Of a DNA stretch of 64,000 bases, positions 16,982-26,130 are shown piece by piece. Under the pieces are notes generated by a model. It did no database searches. It worked only from the letters and a program-made list of their open reading frames with translations, and had not been told where the DNA came from. The DNA is taken from the NCBI RefSeq assembly GCF_049319665.1, contig NZ_JBMOUD010000001.1, positions 186,001 to 250,000 on the forward strand, in the 5' to 3' direction. The position numbers and the translations under genes were made by a program. Every line of letters begins with the position of its first letter. Positions within the stretch are counted from its first letter, which is position 1. The DNA comes from JBMOUD01 sp049319665. Lineage in GTDB: Bacteria; Pseudomonadota; Gammaproteobacteria; Enterobacterales; Enterobacteriaceae.

Positions 16982-17574
16982 TTAATATTTCCCATTAAAA
17001 AATCAACGCGAGACCTTCTTCTTTCATCATCTGGTGTTTTTTGTAGTAATGAAATTACTTTTTTACTGTCATTTTCGCTAAAAACATAAACCATCTTTTG
17101 CGTTAAAATACCTTGGTATTTCATATCAATAAAAACTTCCTTTAGTGCTGGATGCAACTTATCCCAATTGACAGAATTCGATTTTTTATATTTATTGTAG
17201 AAACGTACGGCATCACTAGCATAGCTTGGGTAGATTGTATTAAATAATTGCAACTGTTGAGACTCAGTGATTTCGCCTATCTCATTTTTATTTCTTATAA
17301 CAAAATTATTAGCTTGGCAATGTGTTAGACCTGCGCCATTGGCTATTTTCTTAGCTTGTTCTTTGGGAATGCCAGCCATGCTTAATGCTTGTAAAGTTTC
17401 ATCTTTCGAGCGATTGCCCAAATCGAAGCCTCTCCCAATCGTAACGCCTGAACTGTTTGATGAACAACCCGGTATGTTTCCTGGCCAGTGAATTTTACGA
17501 GAATAATATAGACTATTTGAAATGTCATTTCCTTCTGACCTAAATGTCAGAAGACCTTCCCTTGGCTCAAGCAT
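16978..17574 (-). CDS. Pesticin C-terminal-type muramidase (putative antibacterial effector)
   Basis: This 198-residue protein resembles the lysozyme-like catalytic domain of pesticin, which cleaves the glycan strands of peptidoglycan. Hallmarks are the N-terminal LTFRSEGND (candidate catalytic E), HWPG, and SGVTIGRGFDLGNRS (candidate T and D of the Glu-Thr-Asp set), followed by AGIPKEQAKKIANGAGL. It has no signal peptide or translocation domain, so it needs a delivery route; a type VI secretion effector is a reasonable inference, but no secretion gene is in the window. The start has AAGGAG seven to eight bases upstream. It overlaps the exported downstream gene by ATGA. A decayed paralogue lies at 41554. 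Confidence 0.82.
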   Translation of the reverse strand: MLEPREGLLTFRSEGNDISNSLYYSRKIHWPGNIPGCSSNSSGVTIGRGFDLGNRSKDETLQALSMAGIPKEQAKKIANGAGLTHCQANNFVIRNKNEIGEITESQQLQLFNTIYPSYASDAVRFYNKYKKSNSVNWDKLHPALKEVFIDMKYQGILTQKMVYVFSENDSKKVISLLQKTPDDERRRSRVDFLMGNIK

Positions 17575-17792
17575 AACTATGCTCCTTATCCTTGTTATAT
17601 TCAGTCAACCATTGACAGAAAAATATCACAACTAAAAATATTACACGTGCAAACAGGGTGGTTTTAAAGTGTGGATTGTCCCATTATGCTTACATAACGG
17701 CAAGGTAAAATAGTGCAAAGGTGTCTGAGGAAATAAGGAAAATATAAGCCTCTGTGCAACAGAGGCTTATGGTTATATTAAAGATAAAGATA

Positions 17793-18416
17793 TTATTTTG
17801 CAGTCAGCTTACTGAAACTGGTCATCAAGTTACGATAATCAGGGATGTGATTTGAGAATAATGCTCCCAGCCCTTCAATATCATTACGCCAATCACGGTG
17901 TAATTCACAAGCGGCACCAAACCACGTCATTAATTGCACACCGGCTTGCGACATACGATTCAGCGCAGAGTCGCGGGTCAATTCGTTGAATGTGCCTGAA
18001 GCATCAGTAATTACAAATACTTCAAACCCTTCTTCTATCGCTGATAGAGCAGGGAAGGCAACACAGACCTCGGTAACCACACCCGCGATGATCAGCTGTT
18101 TTTTACCCGTTGCTTTGACTGCTTTTACAAAATCTTCATTATCCCAGGCATTGATATTACCCGGGCGAGCAATATAAGGCGCATCCGGGAACTGCTCTTT
18201 CAATTCTGGAACTAGCGGACCATTAGGACCGTCTTCAAAGCTGGTGGTCAAAATGGTTGGCAACTTAAAATATTGCGCCATATCGGCAAGCGCGAGTACG
18301 TTGTTCTTAAATTTATCTGGATCGATATCACGCACCAGGGAAAGCAGTCCAGTCTGATGGTCTACGAGTAAAACGGCAGCGTTGTCTTTATCCAGTCTGA
18401 TGTACGGTTTAGTCAT
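17793..18416 (-). CDS. ycaC: Isochorismatase-family hydrolase YcaC
   Basis: This 207-residue protein is nearly colinear with E. coli YcaC, a cysteine hydrolase of the isochorismatase superfamily whose natural substrate is uncertain. Visible residues are the D of LLVDHQTG, the K of AVKATGKKQ and the nucleophile C in GVVTEVCVAF. The frame is open to 18497, but the ATG at 18416 (MTKPYIRL) is chosen because GGAG precedes it and it matches the family length. It is downstream of the pirin gene and probably cotranscribed. A hypothetical regulator is the divergent LysR gene at 19482. Confidence 0.93.
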   Translation of the reverse strand: MTKPYIRLDKDNAAVLLVDHQTGLLSLVRDIDPDKFKNNVLALADMAQYFKLPTILTTSFEDGPNGPLVPELKEQFPDAPYIARPGNINAWDNEDFVKAVKATGKKQLIIAGVVTEVCVAFPALSAIEEGFEVFVITDASGTFNELTRDSALNRMSQAGVQLMTWFGAACELHRDWRNDIEGLGALFSNHIPDYRNLMTSFSKLTAK

Positions 18417-18493
18417 TTTATGCTCCTTAACTTCAACGGCTGATGTGGTGCAGGGCACCGGTGTTAAGTCTCCCGGGATGGAGACATGAATTT

Positions 18494-19363
18494 TCAACTC
18501 TGTGAGCGAGTAAATTTGCCACTTTTGAAATCACTAAATGCCTGGCTAATCTCTTGGGTGCTATTCATGACAAAAGGTCCATGACCGACAACAGGTTCAT
18601 TAATTGGCTCGCCACTAAGCAACAAAACAACGGATTCTTGCGTTGCTTTAATGGAAACATCCGAGCCTTCTCTGTCCAAAAGCGCCATCTGGGCTTCACC
18701 AACAATATTTTGGCCGTTTATCTCAATCTCACCTCTGAGAACAACTAATGCCGCTGTCCATCCATCCGGCAACGCAACATTGCAGAGGCCATCCTCATTA
18801 AGATGGAAATCCCATACATTTAATGGAGAAAAGGTACTCGCCGGGCCTTTGATAGATGCAAATTCCCCGGCAATCACCCGTAGTTCACCTGAGTGATTTG
18901 ACAGTGTGACCGAGGGGATCTCAGCTGAAGTAATAGCCTGATATCCTGGCTGGGTCATTTTGTCCTTCGCAGGAAGATTGACCCACAGTTGCACCATCTC
19001 GAGTTCACCACCCGTTTGGGCAAATGAGTGCGAGTGAAACTCTTCATGCAAAATGCCAGAACCGGCGGTCATCCACTGCACATCACCGGGGCCAATTACG
19101 CCACCTTGTCCCGTCGAATCGTGGTGTTCAACCTCACCTTTATAAACGATAGTGACCGTTTCAAATCCTCTATGCGGGTGTATGCCAACGCCGCGACGCG
19201 TATCGGTCGGGGTGAAATTAGCCGGACCGGCATAATCAAGTAGCAAAAACGGACTCAGCGCCTCCGCTGAACGGTCGTATGAAAAAAGAGATCTGACGGG
19301 AAAACCATCGCCAACCCAGTGACCTCTTGGGGCATGATAAATTTCGAGAACTTTTTTCATCAC
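18494..19363 (-). CDS. Pirin family protein
   Basis: This bicupin protein of 289 residues belongs to the pirin family, whose E. coli and Serratia members bind metal and some of which have quercetinase activity. The N-terminal cupin supplies the metal ligands: H in IHPHRGFET, HH in VEHHDSTGQ and the E in ILHEEFHSH. Two adjacent ATGs exist (19363 and 19360). It is divergent from the LysR regulator and leads a pair with ycaC, an arrangement typical of a LysR-controlled stress-response unit. Confidence 0.92.
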   Translation of the reverse strand: MMKKVLEIYHAPRGHWVGDGFPVRSLFSYDRSAEALSPFLLLDYAGPANFTPTDTRRGVGIHPHRGFETVTIVYKGEVEHHDSTGQGGVIGPGDVQWMTAGSGILHEEFHSHSFAQTGGELEMVQLWVNLPAKDKMTQPGYQAITSAEIPSVTLSNHSGELRVIAGEFASIKGPASTFSPLNVWDFHLNEDGLCNVALPDGWTAALVVLRGEIEINGQNIVGEAQMALLDREGSDVSIKATQESVVLLLSGEPINEPVVGHGPFVMNSTQEISQAFSDFKSGKFTRSQS

Positions 19364-19449
19364 ATATACCTATAGATGAGTATTAAAAATATTGCATAAG
19401 GTTATATTAAGAACGATATTGACTGTAGTCGGCTAAAATGAATCATATG

Positions 19450-19465
19450 GTTCTAAATTAAGAAC
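19450..19465. promoter_or_regulatory. Candidate LysR operator in the pirin/LysR divergent gap
   Basis: GTTCT-6-AGAAC is an inverted repeat with the T-N11-A shape, and a second TTAAGAAC copy lies about 40 bp upstream. It sits directly before the regulator gene, fitting autoregulation and control of the divergent pirin-ycaC unit. Confidence 0.4.
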
Positions 19466-19481
19466 AATGGGAGGAGTGAAA

Positions 19482-20390
19482 GTGCAGGATTTAAACGATC
19501 TCTTTTACTTCGTGCATGTGGTGGAATGCGGCGGTTTTACCGCTGCGGGCCGCCATCTTGGGATGCCAAAATCCAAACTCAGCCGTCGTATTGCAGGGCT
19601 TGAGGAGCGCTTGGGCGTGCGCCTTATTCAAAGAACGTCCAGAAACTTTGTGGTTTCAGAAGTTGGCAAAAAATATTACTTACATTGCAAAGCTATGCTG
19701 GTTGAAGCTGAATCAGCGCAAGAGTCTATTGATGAACTCCACACCGAACCCAGAGGCTTAATTCGCTTATCTTGTCCTACAGGTTTATTAAGTTCACATG
19801 TTGGTTCTATGTTGTCCGATTTTATGGTCTTGCATCCCCGGGTGACGATTTCTCTCGAGGCTACAAATCGCCGGGTCGATGTCGTCGGGGAAGGAATGGA
19901 TATTGCAATACGTGTTCGCCCGCCGCCGCTGGAGGACAGCACGCTGGTGATGCGTGTGCTTGCTGAAAGAGGACAATGTTTGGTTGCCAGTCCTGATTTG
20001 ATCAAACAACAGGGCAACCCAGTTTCACCTGCTGAATTGGCGCAATTCCCAAGCCTTGTTATTGGCCAGTCGGTTCAAACTTATGCGTGGACGTTATTTG
20101 GCCCCGATAACGAGCACGTGGTTATTAATCACACGCCAAGGTTAATGACCACAGATATGATGGCCCTAAGAAAGGCCGCTATCGCTGGCGTTGGAATAGT
20201 GCAGCTGCCATTACTGATGGTACAAAAACAACTCTCAGAGGGAAGTTTGCTAAGAGTGTTACCCGAGTGGCAGCCAAGACGAGAGATCATTCACGCTGTA
20301 TTCCCAACTCGTAGAGGCTTGCTGCCTTCTATACGTACTCTTATCGACTATCTGGCTCAACGATTCGATAGTATTCAAAATGAACAATAG
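19482..20390 (+). CDS. LysR-family transcriptional regulator
   Basis: This 302-residue regulator has a winged helix-turn-helix at residues 1-60 (FTAAGRHLGMPKSKLSRRIAGLEERLGVRLIQRT) and a periplasmic-binding-like effector domain after it. An upstream ATG at 19467 is in frame, but the GGGAGG that starts inside it is ideally spaced for the GTG at 19482 (V-Q-D-L-N-D), so that GTG is chosen. The gene is divergent from pirin-ycaC and probably controls it. The effector is unknown. Confidence 0.92.
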   Translation: MQDLNDLFYFVHVVECGGFTAAGRHLGMPKSKLSRRIAGLEERLGVRLIQRTSRNFVVSEVGKKYYLHCKAMLVEAESAQESIDELHTEPRGLIRLSCPTGLLSSHVGSMLSDFMVLHPRVTISLEATNRRVDVVGEGMDIAIRVRPPPLEDSTLVMRVLAERGQCLVASPDLIKQQGNPVSPAELAQFPSLVIGQSVQTYAWTLFGPDNEHVVINHTPRLMTTDMMALRKAAIAGVGIVQLPLLMVQKQLSEGSLLRVLPEWQPRREIIHAVFPTRRGLLPSIRTLIDYLAQRFDSIQNEQ

Positions 20391-20506
20391 GAAATTCAGT
20401 TAGCAAAATACTGATTAAGGTAATTACCATATTTTTGTTTGTTTTATAGGCGGCTGACCGTTAGTGTTTATTGGCTTGATTTATTATCCATATGGAAGGG
20501 GTTCTT

Positions 20507-21274
20507 ATGTATCAGATTGATTATAATAGCTATCGTTCAGTCAAAGGATTCAATCGTCGCGTGCGTTTTCTGGTCATGCATTATACGGCGGTAAATTTTG
20601 CTCAATCGACCACTCTGTTGGCTGGTGATGGTGGTGCCAGTGCACATTATCTGGTTCCAGATCCCACTGAGCAGAGTTATCTTGAGGCTGGCTTTAAAGA
20701 ATTACGTCTCTTTAATTTAGTTGATGAAAATGACAGAGCCTGGCATGCGGGAGTCAGTTCATGGGACGGGCGAACCAATTTAAACGATTCGTCGCTCGGC
20801 ATAGAAATTGTTAATCTTGCCAGCGAAGATAATGGGGTATTTACTTTCCCGCCTTATCATCACGAGCAAATTGCTGCAATTAAACAGCTCGCGCTCAATA
20901 TTATTCAGCGCTACCCAGATCTTTCTCCGACCAATGTTGTCGCGCACAGCGATATTTCCCCCTATCGCAAAAGCGATCCTGGCCCAGCGTTCCCATGGAA
21001 AGAGTTGTACGAGGCGGGAATTGGTGCTTGGTACGATAATGCCACTAAGGATAAATACGCGGAAAAATTCCTTAGCGCATTGCCGGCAAAGAAAGACATT
21101 ATCAGCAATCTGCAAAAATACGGATACGATGTCTCCGCAGCAACAACAGACACTGGCTACAAGCAACTGATTCGCGCTTTTCAACTGCATTATCGCCAGT
21201 GTGACTATAGCGGGGTTATTGATGTTGAGACCGCAGCGATTCTCTATGCATTAGTTGAGAAGTATAAGTCTTAA
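20507..21274 (+). CDS. AmiD-like N-acetylmuramoyl-L-alanine amidase without export signal
   Basis: This 255-residue protein has an Amidase_2 zinc domain (LVMHYTAVNF with the first Zn His, AHSDISPYRKSDPGPAFPW with the later ligands) and a C-terminal peptidoglycan-binding helical domain. It is colinear with E. coli AmiD, which cleaves MurNAc-L-Ala bonds including anhydro-muropeptides. E. coli AmiD is an outer-membrane lipoprotein; this protein starts directly at MYQIDYNSY and lacks a lipobox or signal peptide. The ATG at 20507 is chosen because AAGGGG precedes it. A cytoplasmic recycling role, or secretion by another route, are both possible. Confidence 0.88.
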   Translation: MYQIDYNSYRSVKGFNRRVRFLVMHYTAVNFAQSTTLLAGDGGASAHYLVPDPTEQSYLEAGFKELRLFNLVDENDRAWHAGVSSWDGRTNLNDSSLGIEIVNLASEDNGVFTFPPYHHEQIAAIKQLALNIIQRYPDLSPTNVVAHSDISPYRKSDPGPAFPWKELYEAGIGAWYDNATKDKYAEKFLSALPAKKDIISNLQKYGYDVSAATTDTGYKQLIRAFQLHYRQCDYSGVIDVETAAILYALVEKYKS

Positions 21275-21298
21275 GCTACGGTCAATCTTGCTGGTATA

Positions 21299-21391
21299 GG
21301 CTCAGTACTTAATCGATAAATCCTTGATAAAGCCATGTGATCGCAGGCGGCTTATCGGCTAGACTGTCTGTCTTCAACGAGTTACTGAGCC
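21299..21391. repeat. 9-bp perfect inverted repeat flanking 75 bp before yeeA
   Basis: GGCTCAGTA (21299-21307) and TACTGAGCC (21383-21391) bracket a short spacer in the amidase-yeeA gap. It could be a long-range RNA stem or a small intergenic repeat unit. The second arm ends about 16 bases before the yeeA start. Confidence 0.4.
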
Positions 21392-21407
21392 TTTAGGTGG
21401 TCGTGCT

Positions 21408-22469
21408 GTGCGTCTGGATAAGAAAATTTCATCGCTGGACACTCTGATCTACAAAAATTACCGCATTGCGCACGGGTTGCGGATTGCCTTAGCCTTCATA
21501 CTAACGTTCTTGATTGTGCATTGGATTCATCTTCCCGAGGCGACGTGGCCGCTTATCACGCTGGTGGTGGTGATGGGGCCAATCTCGTTTTGGGGCAATG
21601 TGGTTGAACGGGTAATGGAGCGTATTCTTGGCACCATCGGTGGCTCGATTTCCGGGCTGATAGCTCTGTGGATAGAGATTTATTCGGTACCACTGATGTT
21701 GGCCTGGTGCGGTGTGGTAGTTTTTGCCAGTGGTTATCTTACGTTGGGTAAACGCCCTTATGCGGCATTATTGCTCGGCGTAACGCTGGCGGTGGTATTA
21801 GGCGCGGGAGCAGGGCACTTTGACGTCGCGATGTGGCGAACGGCCGATGTGATTATCGGTTCACTGCTCTCACTGCTGTTTGCCAGCATTTACCCACAGC
21901 GCGCCTATATTCACTGGCGCATGCAGATGGCAGCCTATCTCAAATCACTCAATAAACTTTACAGCGCTTGGTTATCCCCCAATATGATTGAGCGGCCGCG
22001 GCTGCATCTCAAGCTCAAGCAGGCAATGTCGCAAATGATCAAAATGCGTGCCTTACATGCTGCTGCCAGTAAAGAATCTCACGTTTCTCGCGAGGTGTTT
22101 GATGCGATTCAAACCCTGAGCCGTAATCTAATTTGTACCCTTGAATTACTTGCTGATGCGTATTGGAGCTCGCGAGAAAGCCACTTTATTATGCTAAACG
22201 CACCTGCACTGCGTCATACACAACTGCTGATCCTCAACGCTATGGAAGAGCTCAGCGAGGTGTTACTTAATGGTTCTCAAGGCAATGAGATGCGTATCAG
22301 CGAGCAGCTTAATGAATTGGCTTTGGAGCTAAAAGCACTGATGACTACCATGCAGCAAGAGAGTCAAAATCTCGAAGCGCCGATTTATGGCTATGTATGG
22401 TTAAGCATGCAAGTCGCTGACCAGCTTAAGTCGATAGGGGATCTTATCAAGGCAACCCTGCATAAATAA
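21408..22469 (+). CDS. yeeA: FUSC-family inner membrane protein YeeA
   Basis: This 353-residue protein has an N-terminal membrane half (about residues 20-165, six hydrophobic segments including WPLITLVVVMGPISFWGNVVER) and a cytoplasmic helical half. It is colinear with E. coli YeeA, a member of the fusaric-acid-resistance/AaeB-like family. The start is GTG at 21408, supported by AGGTGG six to seven bases upstream. It lies just before yeeX, as in related enterobacteria. The transported compound is unknown. Confidence 0.92.
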   Translation: MRLDKKISSLDTLIYKNYRIAHGLRIALAFILTFLIVHWIHLPEATWPLITLVVVMGPISFWGNVVERVMERILGTIGGSISGLIALWIEIYSVPLMLAWCGVVVFASGYLTLGKRPYAALLLGVTLAVVLGAGAGHFDVAMWRTADVIIGSLLSLLFASIYPQRAYIHWRMQMAAYLKSLNKLYSAWLSPNMIERPRLHLKLKQAMSQMIKMRALHAAASKESHVSREVFDAIQTLSRNLICTLELLADAYWSSRESHFIMLNAPALRHTQLLILNAMEELSEVLLNGSQGNEMRISEQLNELALELKALMTTMQQESQNLEAPIYGYVWLSMQVADQLKSIGDLIKATLHK

Positions 22470-22667
22470 CCTATTGGCGATAAGTCAGAGAATAATCCGT
22501 AAATCACGAAGGCATTTTTGTCTGTGGCCGAAAACGGGTAAGATAGGCGCAAAGTGCGCTAAGATGACCAAATGAATAGCTTAACCAACGGGGGAAACTG
22601 CTAGATTGTAGCGAGCACCACCCGTGGCGAACCAAAGAATCTGTGTAACTTAATCGAAGGTGTAAAA

Positions 22668-23000
22668 ATGGAACAACCAATTAAGCCGAGTTTCCACGAT
22701 GTACTGGAGTTTGTGCGCATTTTTCGTCGCAAAAACAAACTGCAACGTGAAATCGTTGATAACGAGAAGAAAATTCGTGACAACCAGAAGCGCGTGCTTT
22801 TGCTCGATAACCTGAGCGATTATATCAAAGCAGATATGAGTATTGATGATGTTCAGGCCATTATCGCTAACATGCGTAGCGACTATGAAGATCGCGTTGA
22901 TGACTACATCATCAAAAACGCTGACCTGTCAAAAGAACGTCGTGAAATGTCTAAGAAACTGAAATCTCTGGGCGAAATTAAAGCACCAGAAAAGAAATAA
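22668..23000 (+). CDS. yeeX: YeeX / DUF496 coiled-coil protein
   Basis: This short, highly charged 110-residue protein is predicted to be largely helical and coiled-coil (LEFVRIFRRKNKLQREIVDNEKKIRDNQKR and following heptads). It is nearly identical in pattern to E. coli YeeX (DUF496), an abundant protein associated with the nucleoid fraction and of uncertain role. GAAGGTG precedes the ATG. It is a single gene with its own terminator. Confidence 0.96.
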   Translation: MEQPIKPSFHDVLEFVRIFRRKNKLQREIVDNEKKIRDNQKRVLLLDNLSDYIKADMSIDDVQAIIANMRSDYEDRVDDYIIKNADLSKERREMSKKLKSLGEIKAPEKK

Positions 23001-23037
23001 TTGCAATTTCGATCGGATAAATTGCAACACATCTGAT

Positions 23038-23062
23038 AACCGGGCAACTGCCCGGTTTTTTT
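23038..23062 (+). terminator. Rho-independent terminator after yeeX
   Basis: An 8-bp perfect stem AACCGGGC / GCCCGGTT with the loop AACT is followed by seven T residues. Confidence 0.93.
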
Positions 23063-23089
23063 ACGCTGCGATATAGCCAATGCGCTTGT

Positions 23090-24049
23090 CTATGACAATT
23101 GACGCACCGGTTTGCCTGCCAGCCACGCCAGAATATCTTCTACTGCCTCAGTAAAATAAACCTGATAATTGCCATCGGTGACATAACCGAGATGCGGTGT
23201 CGCTAACAGCGTTGGTAGCGTCCGTAACAGGCTATCCGCGGGGAGTGGCTCGATATCAAACACATCGACGCCTGCGCCAGCGATCTGCTGTTGCTGCAAA
23301 GCATTAATCATTGCAGCTTGATCCACCAGCCCGGCGCGAGAGGTGTTAATCAACAAGGCAGTAGATTTCATATGGGTAAAATCATCAGCAGTTATCGTAT
23401 TGCGCGAACGATCGCTTAATACCAAATGCAGGGAGACGATATCGCTGCTGGCCAGCAGGGATTCTTTAGATTCTGCCAGTGTGACACCGACGTCTGCTGC
23501 CCGCTGTGCCGTCAAATTTTGGCTCCAGGCTACCACTTTCATGCCGAAAGCCTGTGCTATTTTCGCGACTTTCTCGCCCGTTTTTCCTAGCCCGATGACG
23601 CCTAACTGCTTACCTTGTAGTTCAAATCCGAGCGTACTTTGCCAAGGGCCGTTTTGTCTCAGGGCGGCATTCTCTGGCACCAGATGACGGGCCAACCCCA
23701 AAATCAGTGCCCAGGTTAACTCAACAGGTGCACTCGAACCGCTGGCAGTGCCACACACGACAATACCTTGTGCCTGCGCCGCTTTGATATCGATTGAAGC
23801 GTTGCGCATGCCGGAGGTAATCAGCAGCTTCAGTTTTGGCAACTGCGCCAGCAACGACGCAGGGAACGGCGTGCGTTCGCGCATTATCACGATAATATCA
23901 AAATCCTTGAGCGAATCGGCAACCGCTTGTTCATCACCCAGCGGTCGGCTAAAGGTGGTGATATCTATCTGGGTCGCCAGCGGTGTCCAGTCAGCTTGCG
24001 ATAAAGCAACATGTTGATAATCATCAAGGATGGCACAGCGTAAGGGCAT
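23090..24049 (-). CDS. D-2-hydroxyacid dehydrogenase family protein
   Basis: This 319-residue NAD(P)-dependent oxidoreductase of the D-isomer-specific 2-hydroxyacid dehydrogenase family is related to phosphoglycerate and glyoxylate/hydroxypyruvate reductases. The Rossmann motif is LGVIGLGKTGEKVA, the catalytic Arg is in INTSRAGLV, the Glu in DVFDIEPLP and the His in TPHLGYV. The frame is open to 24130, but the ATG at 24049 (MPLRCAILDDYQ) has GGAG upstream and removes a segment that overlaps a repeat. The substrate is not deducible. Confidence 0.92.
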   Translation of the reverse strand: MPLRCAILDDYQHVALSQADWTPLATQIDITTFSRPLGDEQAVADSLKDFDIIVIMRERTPFPASLLAQLPKLKLLITSGMRNASIDIKAAQAQGIVVCGTASGSSAPVELTWALILGLARHLVPENAALRQNGPWQSTLGFELQGKQLGVIGLGKTGEKVAKIAQAFGMKVVAWSQNLTAQRAADVGVTLAESKESLLASSDIVSLHLVLSDRSRNTITADDFTHMKSTALLINTSRAGLVDQAAMINALQQQQIAGAGVDVFDIEPLPADSLLRTLPTLLATPHLGYVTDGNYQVYFTEAVEDILAWLAGKPVRQLS

Positions 24050-24117
24050 AATAAGCTCCGAAGCGAGGAAACGTGTGGGCAGATATCTACCCGCCGCTAA
24101 AAAGAATGATGCAACGG

Positions 24118-24234
24118 CTGATAAAGCCAATTATTAGTGAGAGTACGCCATCGGGGGCGTCGTGGGCTTGCGCGCCGCAACGCCCCCTAGCGTACCGTGT
24201 CCGTCTATTTCAATATTAAAGACGGCTTTGTCAG
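24118..24234. repeat. MITE-like intergenic repeat, copy A (117 bp)
   Basis: The ends CTGATAAAGCC and GGCTTTGTCAG form an 11-bp terminal inverted repeat with one mismatch. The interior has a GC-rich hairpin (GGGGGCG...CGCCCCC). A clearly related copy in opposite orientation lies at 52124-52239. Two dispersed copies with conserved length and ends indicate a small non-autonomous element. Confidence 0.75.
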
Positions 24235-24243
24235 TAAACTCAA

Positions 24244-25677
24244 TTAGGATTCAGTTTTTAACGGTCGAGGATATTTCCACAGCCAGCGGCCACTGACCAT
24301 ACGCCAGTAAAAACAACTGCCGCGAATAATCCAGTCAATAAACATCCCGATCCAGATCCCCGCCACGCCTAATCCCAAGACGATCCCCAGCAGATAACCG
24401 ATAACGATACGACCGCCCCACATGCTGAGTAACGATACCCACATGGTGAATCGGGCGTCGCGGGCCCCTTTTAATGAGGAAGGGAGTACCCAAGAGGCAG
24501 CCCAGAACGGGGTAAAGGCGGCATTTAGCCAGATCAGCACTTTGACCACGTGGATCACATCATCTTCTTTGGTATACAGCGAGGCCAGCATACCGGCGAA
24601 AGGTACCGATAAAAACGCCAGGAAAGACAGCCCAATGGTGGCCAGCCAAAACGTATAACGGATCTGCCGTTCAGACTGGCCGATTTGGCCTTTACCTAAC
24701 CGTTTACCGATAATAATTGTAGAAGTAGAAGCCAGTGCATTGCCCGGCAAGTTAATCAGCGTGGCGATAGAGAAAGCGATAAAGTTCCCGGCAATTACAT
24801 TAGTGCCCATCCCGGCGACGAAAATCTGCGTCAGCAACTTACCGCCGTTAAATAATACCGATTCAATACTAGCCGGTACGCCGATACCCAATACCTCCAT
24901 TAAAATGCTGGTATTGAGCTTTGAGAAATAGCTTTTTAGGGAGATTTTTAAAATCGGGTGGAAGCCGCTCATCAGTACGAACAACACCACCGCCGCCCCG
25001 ATATAGCGTGAGATGGTTAATCCTAGCCCCGCACCGGCAAATCCCAAACCATGCCAAGAGAAACAGCCATAAATTAATAATGAGCTGATAATAATATTGA
25101 GAATATTCATCCCGCCATTAACGATCATCGGAATTTTGGTATTCCCGGCACCGCGCAGGGCGCCACAGCCGATCAGCGCAATAGCCGCAGCCGGATAGCT
25201 CCATGCGGTGGTCTTGAGATAGCTGAGAGCCAGGGCTTTCACCTCTGGCGCGGCGTTACCGGCGATACCGTTAATGATCAGATGGCCGGCAAACTCAATA
25301 CCTATCGCTAATAACACGGCAAACACCGTGAGCATCACGATCGATTGCCGCGCAGCGGCGCGGGCGCGTTCGTGATTGAGCTTACCTAAGCTGAAGGCAA
25401 CCACTACGGTGGTCCCCAGATCGATAGCCGCGAAAAACGAGACGACGACAATATTAAAACTATCCGCCAAACCGACGCCGGCCATCGCCTCTTTTCCTAG
25501 CCAACTGACCAGAAAAGTACTGAGGACGCCCATCAACATGACGCATAGATTTTCAAAGAATATCGGAATGGCTAGGGGAGTGATTTCACGCCAAAACAGC
25601 ACTCGATAAGAGTGGCGCTTCGAATACCAAGGCATACGCTCGACGGCGTGGCGTAGGCCGTTCACTAAATTACGCAA
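24244..25677 (-). CDS. yeeO: MATE-family efflux transporter YeeO
   Basis: This polytopic inner-membrane protein of the multidrug and toxin extrusion family has 12 predicted segments in two related halves. It follows E. coli YeeO closely (VLFWREITPLAIPIFFENLC, LMGVLSTFLVSWLGKEAMAGVG, ISRYIGAAVVLF, GRWLWKYPRP at the end). E. coli YeeO has been reported to export flavins and dipeptides. The longest start is a TTG at 25677 without a good ribosome-binding site; an ATG at 25635 (MPWYSKRH) is an alternative. The protein would then be 477 or 463 residues. Confidence 0.9.
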   Translation of the reverse strand: MRNLVNGLRHAVERMPWYSKRHSYRVLFWREITPLAIPIFFENLCVMLMGVLSTFLVSWLGKEAMAGVGLADSFNIVVVSFFAAIDLGTTVVVAFSLGKLNHERARAAARQSIVMLTVFAVLLAIGIEFAGHLIINGIAGNAAPEVKALALSYLKTTAWSYPAAAIALIGCGALRGAGNTKIPMIVNGGMNILNIIISSLLIYGCFSWHGLGFAGAGLGLTISRYIGAAVVLFVLMSGFHPILKISLKSYFSKLNTSILMEVLGIGVPASIESVLFNGGKLLTQIFVAGMGTNVIAGNFIAFSIATLINLPGNALASTSTIIIGKRLGKGQIGQSERQIRYTFWLATIGLSFLAFLSVPFAGMLASLYTKEDDVIHVVKVLIWLNAAFTPFWAASWVLPSSLKGARDARFTMWVSLLSMWGGRIVIGYLLGIVLGLGVAGIWIGMFIDWIIRGSCFYWRMVSGRWLWKYPRPLKTES

Positions 25678-26022
25678 GGGAGTACCAGCTAATGGAAAAT
25701 GGACAGAGGCGTTATTGATGATGGGAGAGAATCGTTATTTTGAAAAGCGTTTTTTAGCCTCGTTATCTTGTTAATGTGATGTTGTGATACTTTTGGTTTA
25801 AGAAACAGAACGCCGATTAAGAAACAACAGCTTCCCGCGTATAGCGCATTTTTTTCGGCAAATGCTTGCTCATCCCCTCTGCGAAATGTCTGTTTCATTA
25901 ATTGCTATATTGCCTCGCCAAGCTGAGGGTTTATTTCATCTTCTCCTCCCCGACAAAGACGATTTGTGACTTTTATTACAAATTTCAAGCAAAAGCAGCG
26001 CATAAATGTTAACTGGTGCGCA
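25678..26022. other. Intergenic region between yeeO and the sugar ABC operon
   Basis: This 345-bp A+T-rich stretch contains the divergent upstream regions. Apart from the operator-like motif at its downstream end, listed separately, I see no gene or RNA. Confidence 0.5.
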
Positions 26023-26036
26023 GAAATTAAAATTCC
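26023..26036 (+). promoter_or_regulatory. Candidate inositol-regulon operator, copy 1 (GAAATTAAAATTCC)
   Basis: This 14-bp near-palindrome lies about 95 bp upstream of the sugar-binding protein start. The same GAAATT-NNN-ATTCC pattern occurs before iolE (43779) and iolG (46429), and nowhere else that I noticed in the window. Confidence 0.55.
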
Positions 26037-26130
26037 AATAAGAAATAAAATAAAATAAATGTTCTATTTAATCTGTCGTTGCTATTCCCATTTTGATAAG
26101 TACTTTTATCGCCATCACGCGGAGATTAAC

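Noticed and set aside
22601..22783. 60-codon minus-strand frame over the yeeX start
   Set aside because: It is an antisense shadow of yeeX without coding support.
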